Assembly (NCBI RefSeq): GCF_965222285.1
Contig: NZ_OZ244942.1
Location: 1,302,001 to 1,366,000, forward strand
DNA from: Tepidicaulis sp002389665
GTDB lineage: Bacteria; Pseudomonadota; Alphaproteobacteria; Parvibaculales; Parvibaculaceae
DNA length: 64,000 nt
Direction of reading: 5' to 3'
The first letter of the stretch is position 1; each line of letters begins with the position of its first letter. Shown here piece by piece: positions 46,298 to 54,601 of the stretch. The position numbers were made by a program, and so were the translations under genes. The notes below the pieces were generated by a model. It was not told the DNA's origin, searched no databases, and saw nothing but the letters and a program-made list of their open reading frames with translations.

Positions 46298-46681
46298 ATG
46301 AGCCTTTTGACTGAGATTTTCACCTGGTGGAACGGCCAGACCATCGGCACGCGCCTTTTTACCTGGCGCAAGGGCCGTCTGGTGGGCGAGGACGATCAGG
46401 GCAACCGCTATTTCGTCTCCAAGGACGGATCGGACCGGCGCTGGGTCATCTATAACGGCCTCGCCGAAGCCTCCCGCGTGCCGGCGGGCTGGCATGGCTG
46501 GCTGCATCATGTGGTGGATGTGCCGCCGAGCGAGGAGGCCTATGCCGCGCATGGCTGGGAAAAGCCGCACAAGGCCAACCTGACGGGCACGCCGGGCGCC
46601 TATAAGCCCGATGGCAGCCTGGCCAATAGCGGCGGGCGGCCGCGCGTGACGGGCGATTATGACGCCTGGCAGCCGGAATAA
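46298..46681 (+). CDS. NADH:ubiquinone oxidoreductase NDUFA12-family subunit
   Basis: Supernumerary complex I protein homologous to mitochondrial NDUFA12, 127 residues, found in alphaproteobacteria but not in other bacterial groups. The conserved parts are W-W-N-G-Q-T-I-G-T-R-L-F-T-W, D-R-R-W-V-I-Y-N-G, A-S-R-V-P-A-G-W-H-G-W-L-H and P-H-K-A-N-L-T-G-T. It lies 39 bp before mlaD in the same direction, away from any nuo gene cluster in view. The three-gene order NDUFA12-mlaD-DUF2155 is conserved in many alphaproteobacteria. Confidence 0.93.
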   Translation: MSLLTEIFTWWNGQTIGTRLFTWRKGRLVGEDDQGNRYFVSKDGSDRRWVIYNGLAEASRVPAGWHGWLHHVVDVPPSEEAYAAHGWEKPHKANLTGTPGAYKPDGSLANSGGRPRVTGDYDAWQPE

Positions 46682-46720
46682 GCGAAGGGGGCTGCGCCGT
46701 AAGCGGCGCCTGGAGGGCAG

Positions 46721-47170
46721 ATGCAGAACAATTTCGTAGAAACTTTGGTGGGCGCCGCGGTGATTGCCGTGGCAGCCGGTTTTCTGGCTTATGGCTATTC
46801 GATTACCGATGTGGGCCGCGCCGACGGTTACCGGCTGACGGCCGAATTCGACCGGGTGGACGGTCTGGCGACAGGTTCGGATATCCGCATGTCGGGTATC
46901 AAAGTCGGTACCGTGGTCAGCCAGGAACTCAACCCGCAGAACTATTATGCCCGCGTGACCTTCAAAATCAGCCCGGACATCAAACTTCCGTCCGATTCCA
47001 GTGCCAAGATCACCAGCGAAGGCCTGCTCGGCGGCAATTATGTGTCCATCCTGCCGGGTGGCAGCGAGGATTATTTGGAAAGCGGCGACGAAATCCAGTT
47101 CACGCAAGGCTCGATCGATCTGATCGGCCTGGTCGGTCAGGCGATTTTCAGCGCCCAGGATTCGCAGTAA
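46721..47170 (+). CDS. mlaD: MlaD-family lipid-transport substrate-binding protein
   Basis: MCE-domain protein of the Mla phospholipid transport system, which holds lipid between inner membrane and periplasm. 149 residues: one N-terminal anchor helix (F-V-E-T-L-V-G-A-A-V-I-A-V), then one MCE domain with F-D-R-V-D-G-L-A-T-G-S-D-I-R-M-S-G-I-K-V-G-T-V. The next part is S-S-A-K-I-T-S-E-G-L-L-G-G-N-Y-V, then L-P-G-G-S-E-D. The partner genes mlaE, mlaF and mlaC are not in this window, so mlaD is orphaned here, as in other alphaproteobacteria. Length matches MlaD. Confidence 0.93.
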   Translation: MQNNFVETLVGAAVIAVAAGFLAYGYSITDVGRADGYRLTAEFDRVDGLATGSDIRMSGIKVGTVVSQELNPQNYYARVTFKISPDIKLPSDSSAKITSEGLLGGNYVSILPGGSEDYLESGDEIQFTQGSIDLIGLVGQAIFSAQDSQ

Positions 47171-47226
47171 GCCGCCCTAAGTCGGGTGCTGCGGTGCCGC
47201 AAAAGTTCAAGGGGAGAGAGCCGGTG

Positions 47227-47862
47227 ATGAAGCAGAGCAGAGTGTCGCACCGGATCTTTTATTCGGCTCTCCTTTCCGGCGCGCTGGCGCTTTCTTCTGC
47301 TGCGCAGGCGGAGACCACTTACGACATCGCGGTCTTTTCCGCGCTCGACAAAATCACGGCGGAAATTTCCAAACTCGAAGCCCCGCTCGGCGAGAAAGTG
47401 ACCTTCGGCACGCTGGAAGTGCTTGTGCATAGCTGCAACAAGCGCCCGCCCGAAGAGCCGCCGCAAACCACGGCCTTTGTGGAAGTCTTCGAAAAGGGCC
47501 TCGTCGTGCCCGGCGATGACAAAAGCGCGGATGGCGGCGATGCGGCGCTCGAAGGTCCGAATATCGGCTCCGTCGTCTCCACCATTTCCGATTTCGCGAA
47601 AAACGATGTTGCGCCCAATGAATATGCCAAGGGCGAGCTTCCCCCGCCGCCTGTGCCGGGCGGCGATATGGCCGAAGAGGGCGACGGCGAAAAAGGCGGA
47701 CGGCCTGCGGGCGTGCGCGACCCCGAGCATCCGGACCGTATTTTCTCCGGCTGGATGTTTGCCTCGAGCCCCGGCCTCAATGCCGTCGAGCATCCGGTTT
47801 ATGATGTCTGGCTGACCGACTGCAAAATGAGCTCGGGCGGCGCATCGAGCGGCAGCGAATAA
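47227..47862 (+). CDS. DUF2155 domain secreted protein
   Basis: Exported protein of 211 residues and unknown function. Signal peptide: M-K-Q-S-R-V, hydrophobic core, A-Q-A-E. DUF2155 shows D-K-I-T-A-E-I-S-K-L-E-A-P-L-G, then the hallmark V-L-V-H-S-C-N-K-R-P-P-E-E-P-P and, late, F-S-G-W-M-F-A-S-S-P-G-L-N-A-V-E-H-P-V-Y-D-V-W-L-T-D-C. An acidic, proline-rich segment of about 65 residues separates the halves, making the protein longer than I expect for the family. ATG 47227 is preceded by an in-frame GTG at 47224. Its 3' end overlaps the convergent aat gene by 64 bp. Confidence 0.85.
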   Translation: MKQSRVSHRIFYSALLSGALALSSAAQAETTYDIAVFSALDKITAEISKLEAPLGEKVTFGTLEVLVHSCNKRPPEEPPQTTAFVEVFEKGLVVPGDDKSADGGDAALEGPNIGSVVSTISDFAKNDVAPNEYAKGELPPPPVPGGDMAEEGDGEKGGRPAGVRDPEHPDRIFSGWMFASSPGLNAVEHPVYDVWLTDCKMSSGGASSGSE

Positions 47863-48449
47863 AAATCGCCCTGCTGCGTGACCGCGCGCTGCAATAGCAT
47901 CTTGTAATCCGCCCGCGGAATTTCCACAGCTCCGAATTGCGCCAGATGCGTGGTAACGAACTGCGTATCGAGCAGCAGGAAACCCCCATAGCGCAGCCGT
48001 GCAACGAGATGGACGAGCGCAACTTTGCTCGCATCCTTGACCTCGGAAAACATGCTCTCGCCGAAAAACGCCGCGCCGAGCCGCACGCCGTAAAGCCCGC
48101 CGGCAAGTTTGCCGTCCTGCCAGCATTCGACGGAATGGGCAAAGCCTCTCTCATGCAGTTCGGTATAAAGCGCCAGAATCTGATCGTTGATCCATGTGCC
48201 CTCGCGCCCCGGACGGGAGGCGGCGCAGGCCTCCATTACCTGCCGGAAGGCGGTGTCCACGCGGATGGTGAACGGGGTCTGGCGCACCGTCTTGCGCAAA
48301 CGGCGGGGCAGGTGAAAGGTATCGAGAGGCAGAATGCCGCGCTCTTCCGGGTCGATCCAGAAAAGCTCCTGCGATGTACTGTCTTCGGCCATGGGGAAGA
48401 CCCCGTAGGCATAGGCGCGAAGCAGTACATCGGCAGTCAGTTCGGACAT
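47799..48449 (-). CDS. aat: leucyl/phenylalanyl-tRNA--protein transferase
   Basis: N-end rule enzyme that adds Leu or Phe to proteins with N-terminal Lys or Arg, marking them for ClpAP. The 216-residue protein has Y-A-Y-G-V-F-P-M-A, L-F-W-I-D-P-E-E-R-G-I-L-P-L, S-V-E-C-W-Q-D-G-K-L-A-G-G-L-Y-G-V-R-L-G and a late D-T-Q-F-V-T-T-H-L. The 3' end overlaps the DUF2155 gene by 64 bp, tail to tail. accC lies 40 bp upstream on the same strand, and the accBC-aat order is a known alphaproteobacterial arrangement. Confidence 0.95.
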   Translation of the reverse strand: MSELTADVLLRAYAYGVFPMAEDSTSQELFWIDPEERGILPLDTFHLPRRLRKTVRQTPFTIRVDTAFRQVMEACAASRPGREGTWINDQILALYTELHERGFAHSVECWQDGKLAGGLYGVRLGAAFFGESMFSEVKDASKVALVHLVARLRYGGFLLLDTQFVTTHLAQFGAVEIPRADYKMLLQRAVTQQGDFYSLPLDAPPELILQSVSQTS

Positions 48450-48489
48450 GGTTTATCCGCGGCTGGCCAGCGCGCCGGGGCAAGGTGCC

Positions 48490-49830
48490 TCAGAGCTTGG
48501 CAAGGAAATCCTCAAGCCAGTGAATGTGATAATCGCCGTTCATGAAGTCCGGCTCGTTGATGAGATCCTTGAAGAGCGGAATGGTGGTGTCCACCCCGTC
48601 AACCACGAACTCGTTCAGCGAACGGCGCAGGCGCATCAGGCATTCGTTGCGGTTGCGCCCATGTACGATCAGCTTGCCAATGAGGCTGTCATAGTAAGGC
48701 GGAATGCGGTAGCCGCCATAGGCCCCGGAATCGACGCGTACGCCCAGCCCGCCCGGCGTGTGGAAATCGCGGATCGTGCCGGGAGACGGCACGAAGGTGC
48801 GCGCGTTCTCCGCGTTGATGCGGCATTCGATGGCATGGCCGGTGAAAGTGACGTCTTCCTGGCGGAAGGACATTTCCATGCCCGCGGCAATACGGATCTG
48901 CTCGCGCACCAAATCGATGCCGGTGATCATTTCCGTAACCGGATGTTCCACCTGCAGGCGCGTGTTCATTTCGATGAAATAGAACTCGCCGTTCTCATAA
49001 AGAAACTCGACAGTGCCGACACCTAGATAACCGAGCCCTTCAATGGCGTTGGCAACGATATCGCCGATTTTCGCGCGCGCTTCGGCGTTGAGGGCGGGAG
49101 AGGGCGCTTCTTCCAACACTTTCTGGTGGCGGCGCTGCAAGGAGCAGTCGCGCTCACCCATATGCGCCACATTACCGTGGCTGTCGGCGATCACCTGCAC
49201 CTCGATATGGCGCGGCTGGCCGAGATATTTTTCCATGTAAAGCGCATCGTCCCCGAAGGCGGCTTTTGCCTCCGTGCGCGCATTGGAAAGGGCGTGGGGC
49301 AGTTCCTTGGCGTTGCGCGCCACTTTCATGCCGCGCCCGCCGCCGCCGGCTGCCGCTTTCACGAGAACGGGAAAACCGATCTCCTCGGCAATCGCCTTGG
49401 CTTCGACATCGTTCGTCACCGCGCCGTCCGAACCCGGCACGACGGGAATGCCGAGCCGTTTCACCGTGGTCTTGGCGGCGATCTTGTCGCCCATCAGGCG
49501 GATATGTTCCGCCGACGGACCGATAAAGGTGATGCCGTGCTCGTCCAGAATGTCGGCGAAGCGGGCATTCTCGGACAAAAAACCGTAGCCCGGATGCACC
49601 GCATCCGCGCCCGTGATCTCGCAAGCGGAGATAATGGCAGGGATATTCAGATAGCTGTCGGTCGCCGAAGGCGGGCCGATGCACACGCTTTCATCGGCGA
49701 GACGCACATGCATGGCGTTTTCGTCGGCCGTGGAATGGATCGCCACCGTGGAAATGCCCATCTCCTGGCAAGCCCGGTGGACACGGAGCGCGATTTCACC
49801 GCGGTTGGCGATGAGAACCTTTTCAAACAT
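48490..49830 (-). CDS. accC: acetyl-CoA carboxylase biotin carboxylase subunit
   Basis: ATP-dependent carboxylation of biotin on AccB, first step of malonyl-CoA synthesis. 446 residues. Start M-F-E-K-V-L-I-A-N-R-G-E-I-A-L-R, ATP-grasp loop K-A-A-A-G-G-G-G-R-G-M-K, and the biotin-site E-M-N-T-R-L-Q-V-E-H-P-V-T-E are all present. The frame extends 18 bp further to 49848, but M-F-E-K is the standard start. It lies just after accB with 14 bp between. This pair is the housekeeping carboxylase; the fused enzyme at 32.4 kb is separate. Confidence 0.97.
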   Translation of the reverse strand: MFEKVLIANRGEIALRVHRACQEMGISTVAIHSTADENAMHVRLADESVCIGPPSATDSYLNIPAIISACEITGADAVHPGYGFLSENARFADILDEHGITFIGPSAEHIRLMGDKIAAKTTVKRLGIPVVPGSDGAVTNDVEAKAIAEEIGFPVLVKAAAGGGGRGMKVARNAKELPHALSNARTEAKAAFGDDALYMEKYLGQPRHIEVQVIADSHGNVAHMGERDCSLQRRHQKVLEEAPSPALNAEARAKIGDIVANAIEGLGYLGVGTVEFLYENGEFYFIEMNTRLQVEHPVTEMITGIDLVREQIRIAAGMEMSFRQEDVTFTGHAIECRINAENARTFVPSPGTIRDFHTPGGLGVRVDSGAYGGYRIPPYYDSLIGKLIVHGRNRNECLMRLRRSLNEFVVDGVDTTIPLFKDLINEPDFMNGDYHIHWLEDFLAKL

Positions 49831-49844
49831 CGGGGAGCCTCCCC

Positions 49845-50297
49845 TCACTCGATGACCAGGAGCGGTTCGCCGTATTCAACCGGCATGCCATCTTCCACGA
49901 GGATTTGGGTTACGGTACCTGCCCTGGGAGCGGGGATCTGGTTCATCGTCTTCATCGCTTCGATGATCAGCAAGGTGTCGCCTGCATTGACGCGGCTGCC
50001 GACCTGAACGAATGCTGCAGCGCCGGGTTCGGGCGCCATGTAGGCCGTGCCGACCATGGGCGAGGGCACGGCGCCGGCAGGTGCGCCGCCTTCCGTCTTC
50101 GCCGGGGCCGCGGCGGGGGCTGCAGCCGGTGCAGGCGCCGCAGCCGGCGCATGGCCGACGGAAACCTGGGCGTTGATCTGCCGCGCCACACGAATTTTCA
50201 CGTCTTCCGCTTCAACCTCGATCTCGGTCAGATCGGTTTCTTTCAGCAGATCGGCCAATTCGCGGATCAATTCCTGATCGATACTCTTTTTGGTCAT
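49845..50297 (-). CDS. accB: biotin carboxyl carrier protein of acetyl-CoA carboxylase
   Basis: Carrier that swings carboxybiotin from AccC to the carboxyltransferase. 150 residues from ATG 50297. It has a charged N-terminal helix region, a long Ala-Pro linker (about 50-76) and a C-terminal biotinyl domain with Lys116 in E-A-M-K-T-M-N-Q. The Thr after the biotinylated Lys replaces the common Met, a change I have seen as usual in this class. The upstream open frame to 50426 is not conserved. aroQ lies 59 bp upstream, so aroQ-accB-accC-aat is likely one operon. Confidence 0.95.
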   Translation of the reverse strand: MTKKSIDQELIRELADLLKETDLTEIEVEAEDVKIRVARQINAQVSVGHAPAAAPAPAAAPAAAPAKTEGGAPAGAVPSPMVGTAYMAPEPGAAAFVQVGSRVNAGDTLLIIEAMKTMNQIPAPRAGTVTQILVEDGMPVEYGEPLLVIE

Positions 50298-50356
50298 GGC
50301 TCGTTTGAAACCCCGCCCTTTATCCCTGAAACTTGTCTCGTTGGTGTCTTGTTGTC

Positions 50357-50842
50357 TTAGGCCTTTTTCAGTGCCTGTGCCAATGCTTCCAGCGCAAGCT
50401 CGTAGCCGAGCGGACCAAGCCCGCAAATCACGCCGAGCGCCACGGAAGAAACATAGGAATGGTGCCTGAAGGCTTCCCGTTTATGGATGTTGGAGATGTG
50501 AACTTCAACAACCGGAATGTCGATGGCCGCAATCGCATCGTGCAGGCCGATCGAGGTATGGCTGTAGGAGGCGGGGTTGATCACGATCCCGGCGCCCTTG
50601 GCGCCTGCTTCCTGGATCCAGGTGATGAGTTCGCCTTCCGAATTCGTCTGCCGGAAATCGACCTTATGGCCGAGCGCGGCGGCCCGCTCCTTGACGCGCT
50701 TTTCCACACCCGAGAGGCCCTCGCGGCCATAAATCTCCGGCTCCCGCTTACCCAGCAGGTTGAGATTGGGGCCGTTCAGCACATAAATCGGCCCTTTGGC
50801 GGCGGCCGTCTTCTTCGGCGGTGTCTTCTTGGACGTGGCCAT
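50357..50842 (-). CDS. aroQ: type II 3-dehydroquinate dehydratase
   Basis: Third step of the shikimate route. The 161-residue protein has the family start N-G-P-N-L-N-L-L-G-K-R-E-P-E-I-Y-G with the catalytic Tyr38. Further motifs are N-P-A-S-Y-S-H-T-S-I-G-L-H-D-A and V-E-V-H-I-S-N-I-H-K-R-E. A lysine- and alanine-rich extension of about 17 residues precedes the fold and is unusual but short. ATG 50842 is chosen over an upstream in-frame ATG at 50938, because everything before it is unrelated to AroQ. It is the first gene of the minus-strand aroQ-accB-accC-aat group. Confidence 0.95.
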   Translation of the reverse strand: MATSKKTPPKKTAAAKGPIYVLNGPNLNLLGKREPEIYGREGLSGVEKRVKERAAALGHKVDFRQTNSEGELITWIQEAGAKGAGIVINPASYSHTSIGLHDAIAAIDIPVVEVHISNIHKREAFRHHSYVSSVALGVICGLGPLGYELALEALAQALKKA

Positions 50843-50962
50843 GGGTGCTCCCGGGCGTCGATGGGCGGCATTTGACGGGCCGGTGCGCCGCGCCGCCATT
50901 CGTAAGGCTTTCTTGGCACGTTCGCCCCGCTCCGGCAAGCGCCGGGTCTATGAGCGCAAAGA

Positions 50963-50997
50963 GGCCAAAATATGACCGGAAAAGGCCGCTTTTGGCC
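50963..50997. other. inverted repeat in aroQ-thiS divergent gap
   Basis: GGCCAAAA (50963-50970) and TTTTGGCC (50990-50997) form an 8-bp inverted repeat with an 18-bp spacer. It is located where the aroQ promoter should be. The whole gap (50843-51230) was searched by eye for the thiamin riboswitch (CTGAGA and the conserved loops); none was seen. Confidence 0.4.
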
Positions 50998-51230
50998 CCG
51001 ACTCAAGGGTTGGAAAATGTTATACGCAATGCAGAAGGCTGCGGAAAGCATTGCCTTGACGCGCCGCCTTCTTTAACCAATATCCGCCTCACGGCCCTGA
51101 AGACATGTGGGGGCGATCCAAGACCTTTTCCGGGCTCTTTTCCAGCGCGCGGGAGCAGGGGCCAGAATGACGGCCCCAGCGAACGCAAGCGTGAAACGCA
51201 GGGGAAAGCGGCTCGAAGACCGGAATTTGC

Positions 51231-51431
51231 ATGCAGATTATCCTCAATGGCGAGCCACGCGATCTGGACAGCGCGCTCAGCGTCGAAGGACTTTTGAGTC
51301 ATCTCGGGCTTGAAGGGCGCAAAGTGGCGGTGGAGCGCAATCTCGAAATCGTGCCTCATTCGGCCTATGACGAGGTGCTGCTGGAAGAAGGCGACCGAAT
51401 CGAGATCGTGCATTTCGTCGGCGGCGGCTGA
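51231..51431 (+). CDS. thiS: sulfur carrier protein ThiS
   Basis: Ubiquitin-fold sulfur carrier for thiazole synthesis, 66 residues. It starts M-Q-I-I-L-N-G-E-P-R-D and ends in the required di-glycine, V-H-F-V-G-G-G. thiG follows 49 bp later. No thiO or thiE is linked, and no thiF is in view, so the rest of the thiamin genes must be elsewhere. Confidence 0.95.
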   Translation: MQIILNGEPRDLDSALSVEGLLSHLGLEGRKVAVERNLEIVPHSAYDEVLLEEGDRIEIVHFVGGG

Positions 51432-51480
51432 ATAAGCCCCGCGCAGGCGGTAATGAGAGTTGAGCCAAAGGAGCTGAGTT

Positions 51481-52293
51481 ATGGCCGAGGCGGCAATCAG
51501 CGGCGCGCAGAGCGCCGGACAAGGCGAAGACAGTTTTCAGGTGGCGGGCCGCCGCTTCACCTCGCGGCTGATCGTCGGAACCGGCAAATATAAGGATTTC
51601 GACGAGACCGCCGCCGCCATCGAAGCATCGGGCGCGGAAATCGTCACCGTGGCGGTGCGCCGCGTCAATGTCTCCGATCCCAATCAGCCTATGCTGATGG
51701 ATTATGTGGACCCGAAAAAAATCACCTATCTGCCGAACACCGCCGGATGTTTTACCGGCCAGGATGCCGTGCGCACGCTGCGCCTTGCACGCGAGGCGGG
51801 CGGCTGGAACCTTGTGAAGCTCGAAGTGCTGGGCGATCAAAAAACGCTTTATCCCGACATGGCCGAAACGCTGACAGCTGCCGAGATGCTGCTGAAAGAC
51901 GGGTTCGATGTCATGGTCTATTGCTCGGACGATCCGATCATGGCCAAGAAGCTGGAAGATATGGGCTGCTGCGCGATCATGCCGCTTGCCGCGCCCATCG
52001 GTTCTGGCCTCGGCATCCAAAACCCGGTCAATATCCGCCTCATCATCGAACAATCGAGCGTGCCGGTGCTGGTGGATGCAGGCGTCGGCACGGCGTCTGA
52101 CGCGGCCATCGCCATGGAGCTCGGCTGCGACGGCGTTCTGATGAACACCGCCATCGCCGAAGCCAAGGACCCGATCCGCATGGCGCGCGCCATGAAATAC
52201 GCCGTCCAGGCGGGGCGCGATGCCTATCTCGCCGGCCGCATGCCCCGGAAGAAATATGCCGACCCCAGCTCCCCGCTCGCCGGGCTGATTTAA
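51481..52293 (+). CDS. thiG: thiazole synthase ThiG
   Basis: Forms the thiazole of thiamin from deoxyxylulose phosphate, dehydroglycine and ThiS-thiocarboxylate. The 270-residue TIM barrel has Lys113 in N-L-V-K-L-E-V-L-G-D-Q as the Schiff-base lysine. The phosphate loop region is P-V-L-V-D-A-G-V-G-T-A-S-D-A, and the C-terminus is R-D-A-Y-L-A-G-R-M-P-R-K. About 18 extra residues precede the barrel. It converges with dsbA, separated by a two-way terminator. Confidence 0.96.
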   Translation: MAEAAISGAQSAGQGEDSFQVAGRRFTSRLIVGTGKYKDFDETAAAIEASGAEIVTVAVRRVNVSDPNQPMLMDYVDPKKITYLPNTAGCFTGQDAVRTLRLAREAGGWNLVKLEVLGDQKTLYPDMAETLTAAEMLLKDGFDVMVYCSDDPIMAKKLEDMGCCAIMPLAAPIGSGLGIQNPVNIRLIIEQSSVPVLVDAGVGTASDAAIAMELGCDGVLMNTAIAEAKDPIRMARAMKYAVQAGRDAYLAGRMPRKKYADPSSPLAGLI

Positions 52294-52320
52294 GGGCGGG
52301 TGGAGCGAAAACAGACAAAG

Positions 52321-52353
52321 AAAAAGCCGGGGGCAGGGAGCCTCCGGCTTTTT
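52321..52353. terminator. bidirectional terminator between thiG and dsbA-like gene
   Basis: AAAAAGCCGGGGG-CAGGGAG-CCTCCGGCTTTTT is a 13-bp stem with one mismatch, with runs of A on the left and T on the right. So it works for thiG on the plus strand and for the dsbA-like gene on the minus strand. Confidence 0.88.
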
Positions 52354-52374
52354 GCTTGGGAATTCTCTTGCGCC

Positions 52375-53181
52375 TTAAGACGCGCTGGCGCGGGCTTCTT
52401 CGATGAGGCGCGTCATCTCTTCCTTGTCGATGGCGCCGGGGGCGAAGGTGGTGCCGATGATGAAGGCGGGTGTGCCTTCAACGCCGATGAGGCGGGCCAT
52501 GTCGTAATTGGCTTCAATGGTTTCGCTCACCCGGGCGTCTTTCATGTCCTTCTTCAGCCGTTCGACATCGATGCCGACTTCTTCGGCCATGCGCAGGACG
52601 CGGCCTTCCGTCAGCTCGCCTTTGGATTTCAGCATCGCCACATGCAGGTCCATATATTTGCCCTGCGGAATGGCGGCGATGGCGGCGCGCGAGGCGAAGA
52701 CCGAGGTTTCGCCGAGGATCGGAAATTCTTTCAGGACGAGGCGCACATTGCCGTCTTCCTCAAGCACGTTCATGACGCGCTGCACGGAACGTTTGCAATA
52801 ACCGCACTGATAATCGAAGAACTCCACGATCGTCACATCGCCGTCCGGGTTACCGGCAACGAAGGAATTGGGGTCATAGTAAAGCGCGTCGGCATTTTCC
52901 GCGATCTGGCGCTGCTGTTCCATATCGGCTGAAGCGGCTTGCCGTTCTTCCAGAATGGTCAGCGCTTCGAGCAGGATTTCCGGCTCGCGCAGAATATATT
53001 CGCGCACGATCTTTTCGATCTCGGCCTGTTCTTTCGAAACGGCTGCCTCGCGCACCGGTTTGCTGCTGTCCGCTGCCATGGATTCGGCCACGAAGAGAAC
53101 ACCGGCCACGCTCAGCGCACCGATAAAAGCCGCCAGATAAAGCGGCAGGCGTTTCGTGGGAGAAGCAACAGAGTGTGTCAT
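52375..53181 (-). CDS. DsbA family thiol:disulfide oxidoreductase
   Basis: Periplasmic thioredoxin-fold protein of 268 residues. A membrane anchor or signal lies at about 12-34. An N-terminal charged helical segment of about 60 residues precedes the thioredoxin fold. The active site is C126-G-Y-C129 in F-D-Y-Q-C-G-Y-C-K-R. The cis-Pro loop is V-E-G-T-P-A-F-I-I-G. This is the DsbA/Com1-like group, probably an oxidase or isomerase. It starts 8 bp after the M48 protease stop, so the two are cotranscribed. Confidence 0.92.
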   Translation of the reverse strand: MTHSVASPTKRLPLYLAAFIGALSVAGVLFVAESMAADSSKPVREAAVSKEQAEIEKIVREYILREPEILLEALTILEERQAASADMEQQRQIAENADALYYDPNSFVAGNPDGDVTIVEFFDYQCGYCKRSVQRVMNVLEEDGNVRLVLKEFPILGETSVFASRAAIAAIPQGKYMDLHVAMLKSKGELTEGRVLRMAEEVGIDVERLKKDMKDARVSETIEANYDMARLIGVEGTPAFIIGTTFAPGAIDKEEMTRLIEEARASAS

Positions 53182-53189
53182 GAACCGGG

Positions 53190-54524
53190 TTACCCTTTTG
53201 AATTCAGAATGTCTTGCGCGCGCAGCCAGTTCGGCGTGCCTTCCGGCAGGCCTTCCTGTGCGCGGTAGGCGTGCTGCTTGGCCTGCCTGAGATCGCCGGT
53301 CAAATAGTACCGTTCTGCGGTGGCCAAGTCTGCCAAAGGCTTATCACCAAGGCGTGAATAACCCATTGCCAGCTGATGGAAAGCGAAAGAGTTTTCCCGG
53401 TCGTAGCGCAGCGATTTTTCCAGATGCTCGACGGCGGGCTTGGTGAGCGAAGGGTCTTCCGTCGCCAGCATGGCCTGGGCAAGGCCGACGCGCAGCAGCG
53501 GCGAGTCGCCCAGAAGCTCGACGGACTTCTCGTAAGGGGCAACCGCCTCACGTGCCTTGCCGCTTTCAAAAAGGATCTGGCCCTTCAGCTCCCAGAGGAA
53601 GGGATTGTCCGGATATTCTTCGACGAGCGAGCTGATCTCCGTCAGCGCCTTGCTAAGATCGCTGGCATGGTGATGGGCGACGGCGCGCGCATAGCGGGCA
53701 GGGGCGCTTTGATCGCTCTTGGGGTAGCGGCGGAAGGTGACGGCGGGGCGGTCCAGAAAGCCGGCCAGTTTCGCGCGCACCATGTCATGGTCGAATTGCC
53801 AGTCGTTCGGGTCCTTGCGGTCCTTGTAAGGAGAATTCTCGACCCGGTCTTCAAGCGAGCTCAAACGTTCGCTGGAAAGCGGGTGGCTGCGCAGATAAGG
53901 GTCCTGCTGGCGCGAGGAGAGCACTTCATAGCCGCGGAAAAGTTCGAAGGTTTTAACGAGGCCGCGGCCCGACCAGCCGACCTGATTGAGATAGGTCATC
54001 GCCGCCTGGTCGGCGGCTGCTTCCTGCACGCGGGTATATTCGAGAATGTTGCGCTGCGCGACGGAAGTGCCGCCTGCCAGGATCGCGCCGCCCACATCGC
54101 CCGCGCCCGCCGCAACCGCGCCAATGCCGAGCACGAAGGAGAGGATGGCGGCAGCCGTATTGCCCTCGATGGCATTGCGCCGCGTGACGAGGTGGCCGCC
54201 CGCGATATGGCCGGTTTCGTGCGCGATCACGCCGATCAGCATGTTGGGCGAGTCGGCCCGGCGGATCATGCCGGTATTGACGAACATGCGCTGGCCGCCC
54301 GCCACGAAAGCGTTGAGGCTGTTATCGTTGACGATATGAATGGAAATCGCATTGGGGTTGAGCCCGGCGGCGCGGAAAATCGGCTCGGAATATTTGCGGA
54401 TGATATGCTCGGTTTCCGCATCGCGGATAAGGCCGATGGCATGGGCCGGCCCGGCAAACACCGTCAGGGCGAGCAGAGCGATGGCGAGAAGCGGAAAGCT
54501 GCCGCGAAGGCGTGATGTCATCAT
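53190..54524 (-). CDS. secreted M48 family metalloprotease with TPR repeats (BepA-like)
   Basis: Periplasmic zinc protease likely in outer-membrane quality control. 444 residues from ATG 54524. The signal peptide has a core at about 9-24 and A-H-A cleavage. The zinc site is H102-E-T-G-H106 in I-A-H-E-T-G-H, and the third ligand is in A-A-D-Q-A-A-M-T-Y-L. The C-terminal half from about 260 is TPR-like (repeated A-x3-Y/F with W-E-L-K-G-Q-I-L-F-E-S-G), as in BepA. The frame is open to 54593, but the upstream part is not a signal peptide. ATG 54521 is next to 54524. The dsbA-like gene follows in an operon. Confidence 0.92.
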   Translation of the reverse strand: MMTSRLRGSFPLLAIALLALTVFAGPAHAIGLIRDAETEHIIRKYSEPIFRAAGLNPNAISIHIVNDNSLNAFVAGGQRMFVNTGMIRRADSPNMLIGVIAHETGHIAGGHLVTRRNAIEGNTAAAILSFVLGIGAVAAGAGDVGGAILAGGTSVAQRNILEYTRVQEAAADQAAMTYLNQVGWSGRGLVKTFELFRGYEVLSSRQQDPYLRSHPLSSERLSSLEDRVENSPYKDRKDPNDWQFDHDMVRAKLAGFLDRPAVTFRRYPKSDQSAPARYARAVAHHHASDLSKALTEISSLVEEYPDNPFLWELKGQILFESGKAREAVAPYEKSVELLGDSPLLRVGLAQAMLATEDPSLTKPAVEHLEKSLRYDRENSFAFHQLAMGYSRLGDKPLADLATAERYYLTGDLRQAKQHAYRAQEGLPEGTPNWLRAQDILNSKG

Positions 54525-54601
54525 GGGTCTTACCAACTCTCTCACCGTTATGCCGCATAAGCCGGAAGCGCGCGGGACGCAATGGCCTTCCAACTGATTC
54601 C

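Noticed and set aside
50843..51230. Thiamin pyrophosphate riboswitch upstream of thiS
   Set aside because: The conserved CTGAGA loop and matching helices were not found by eye.
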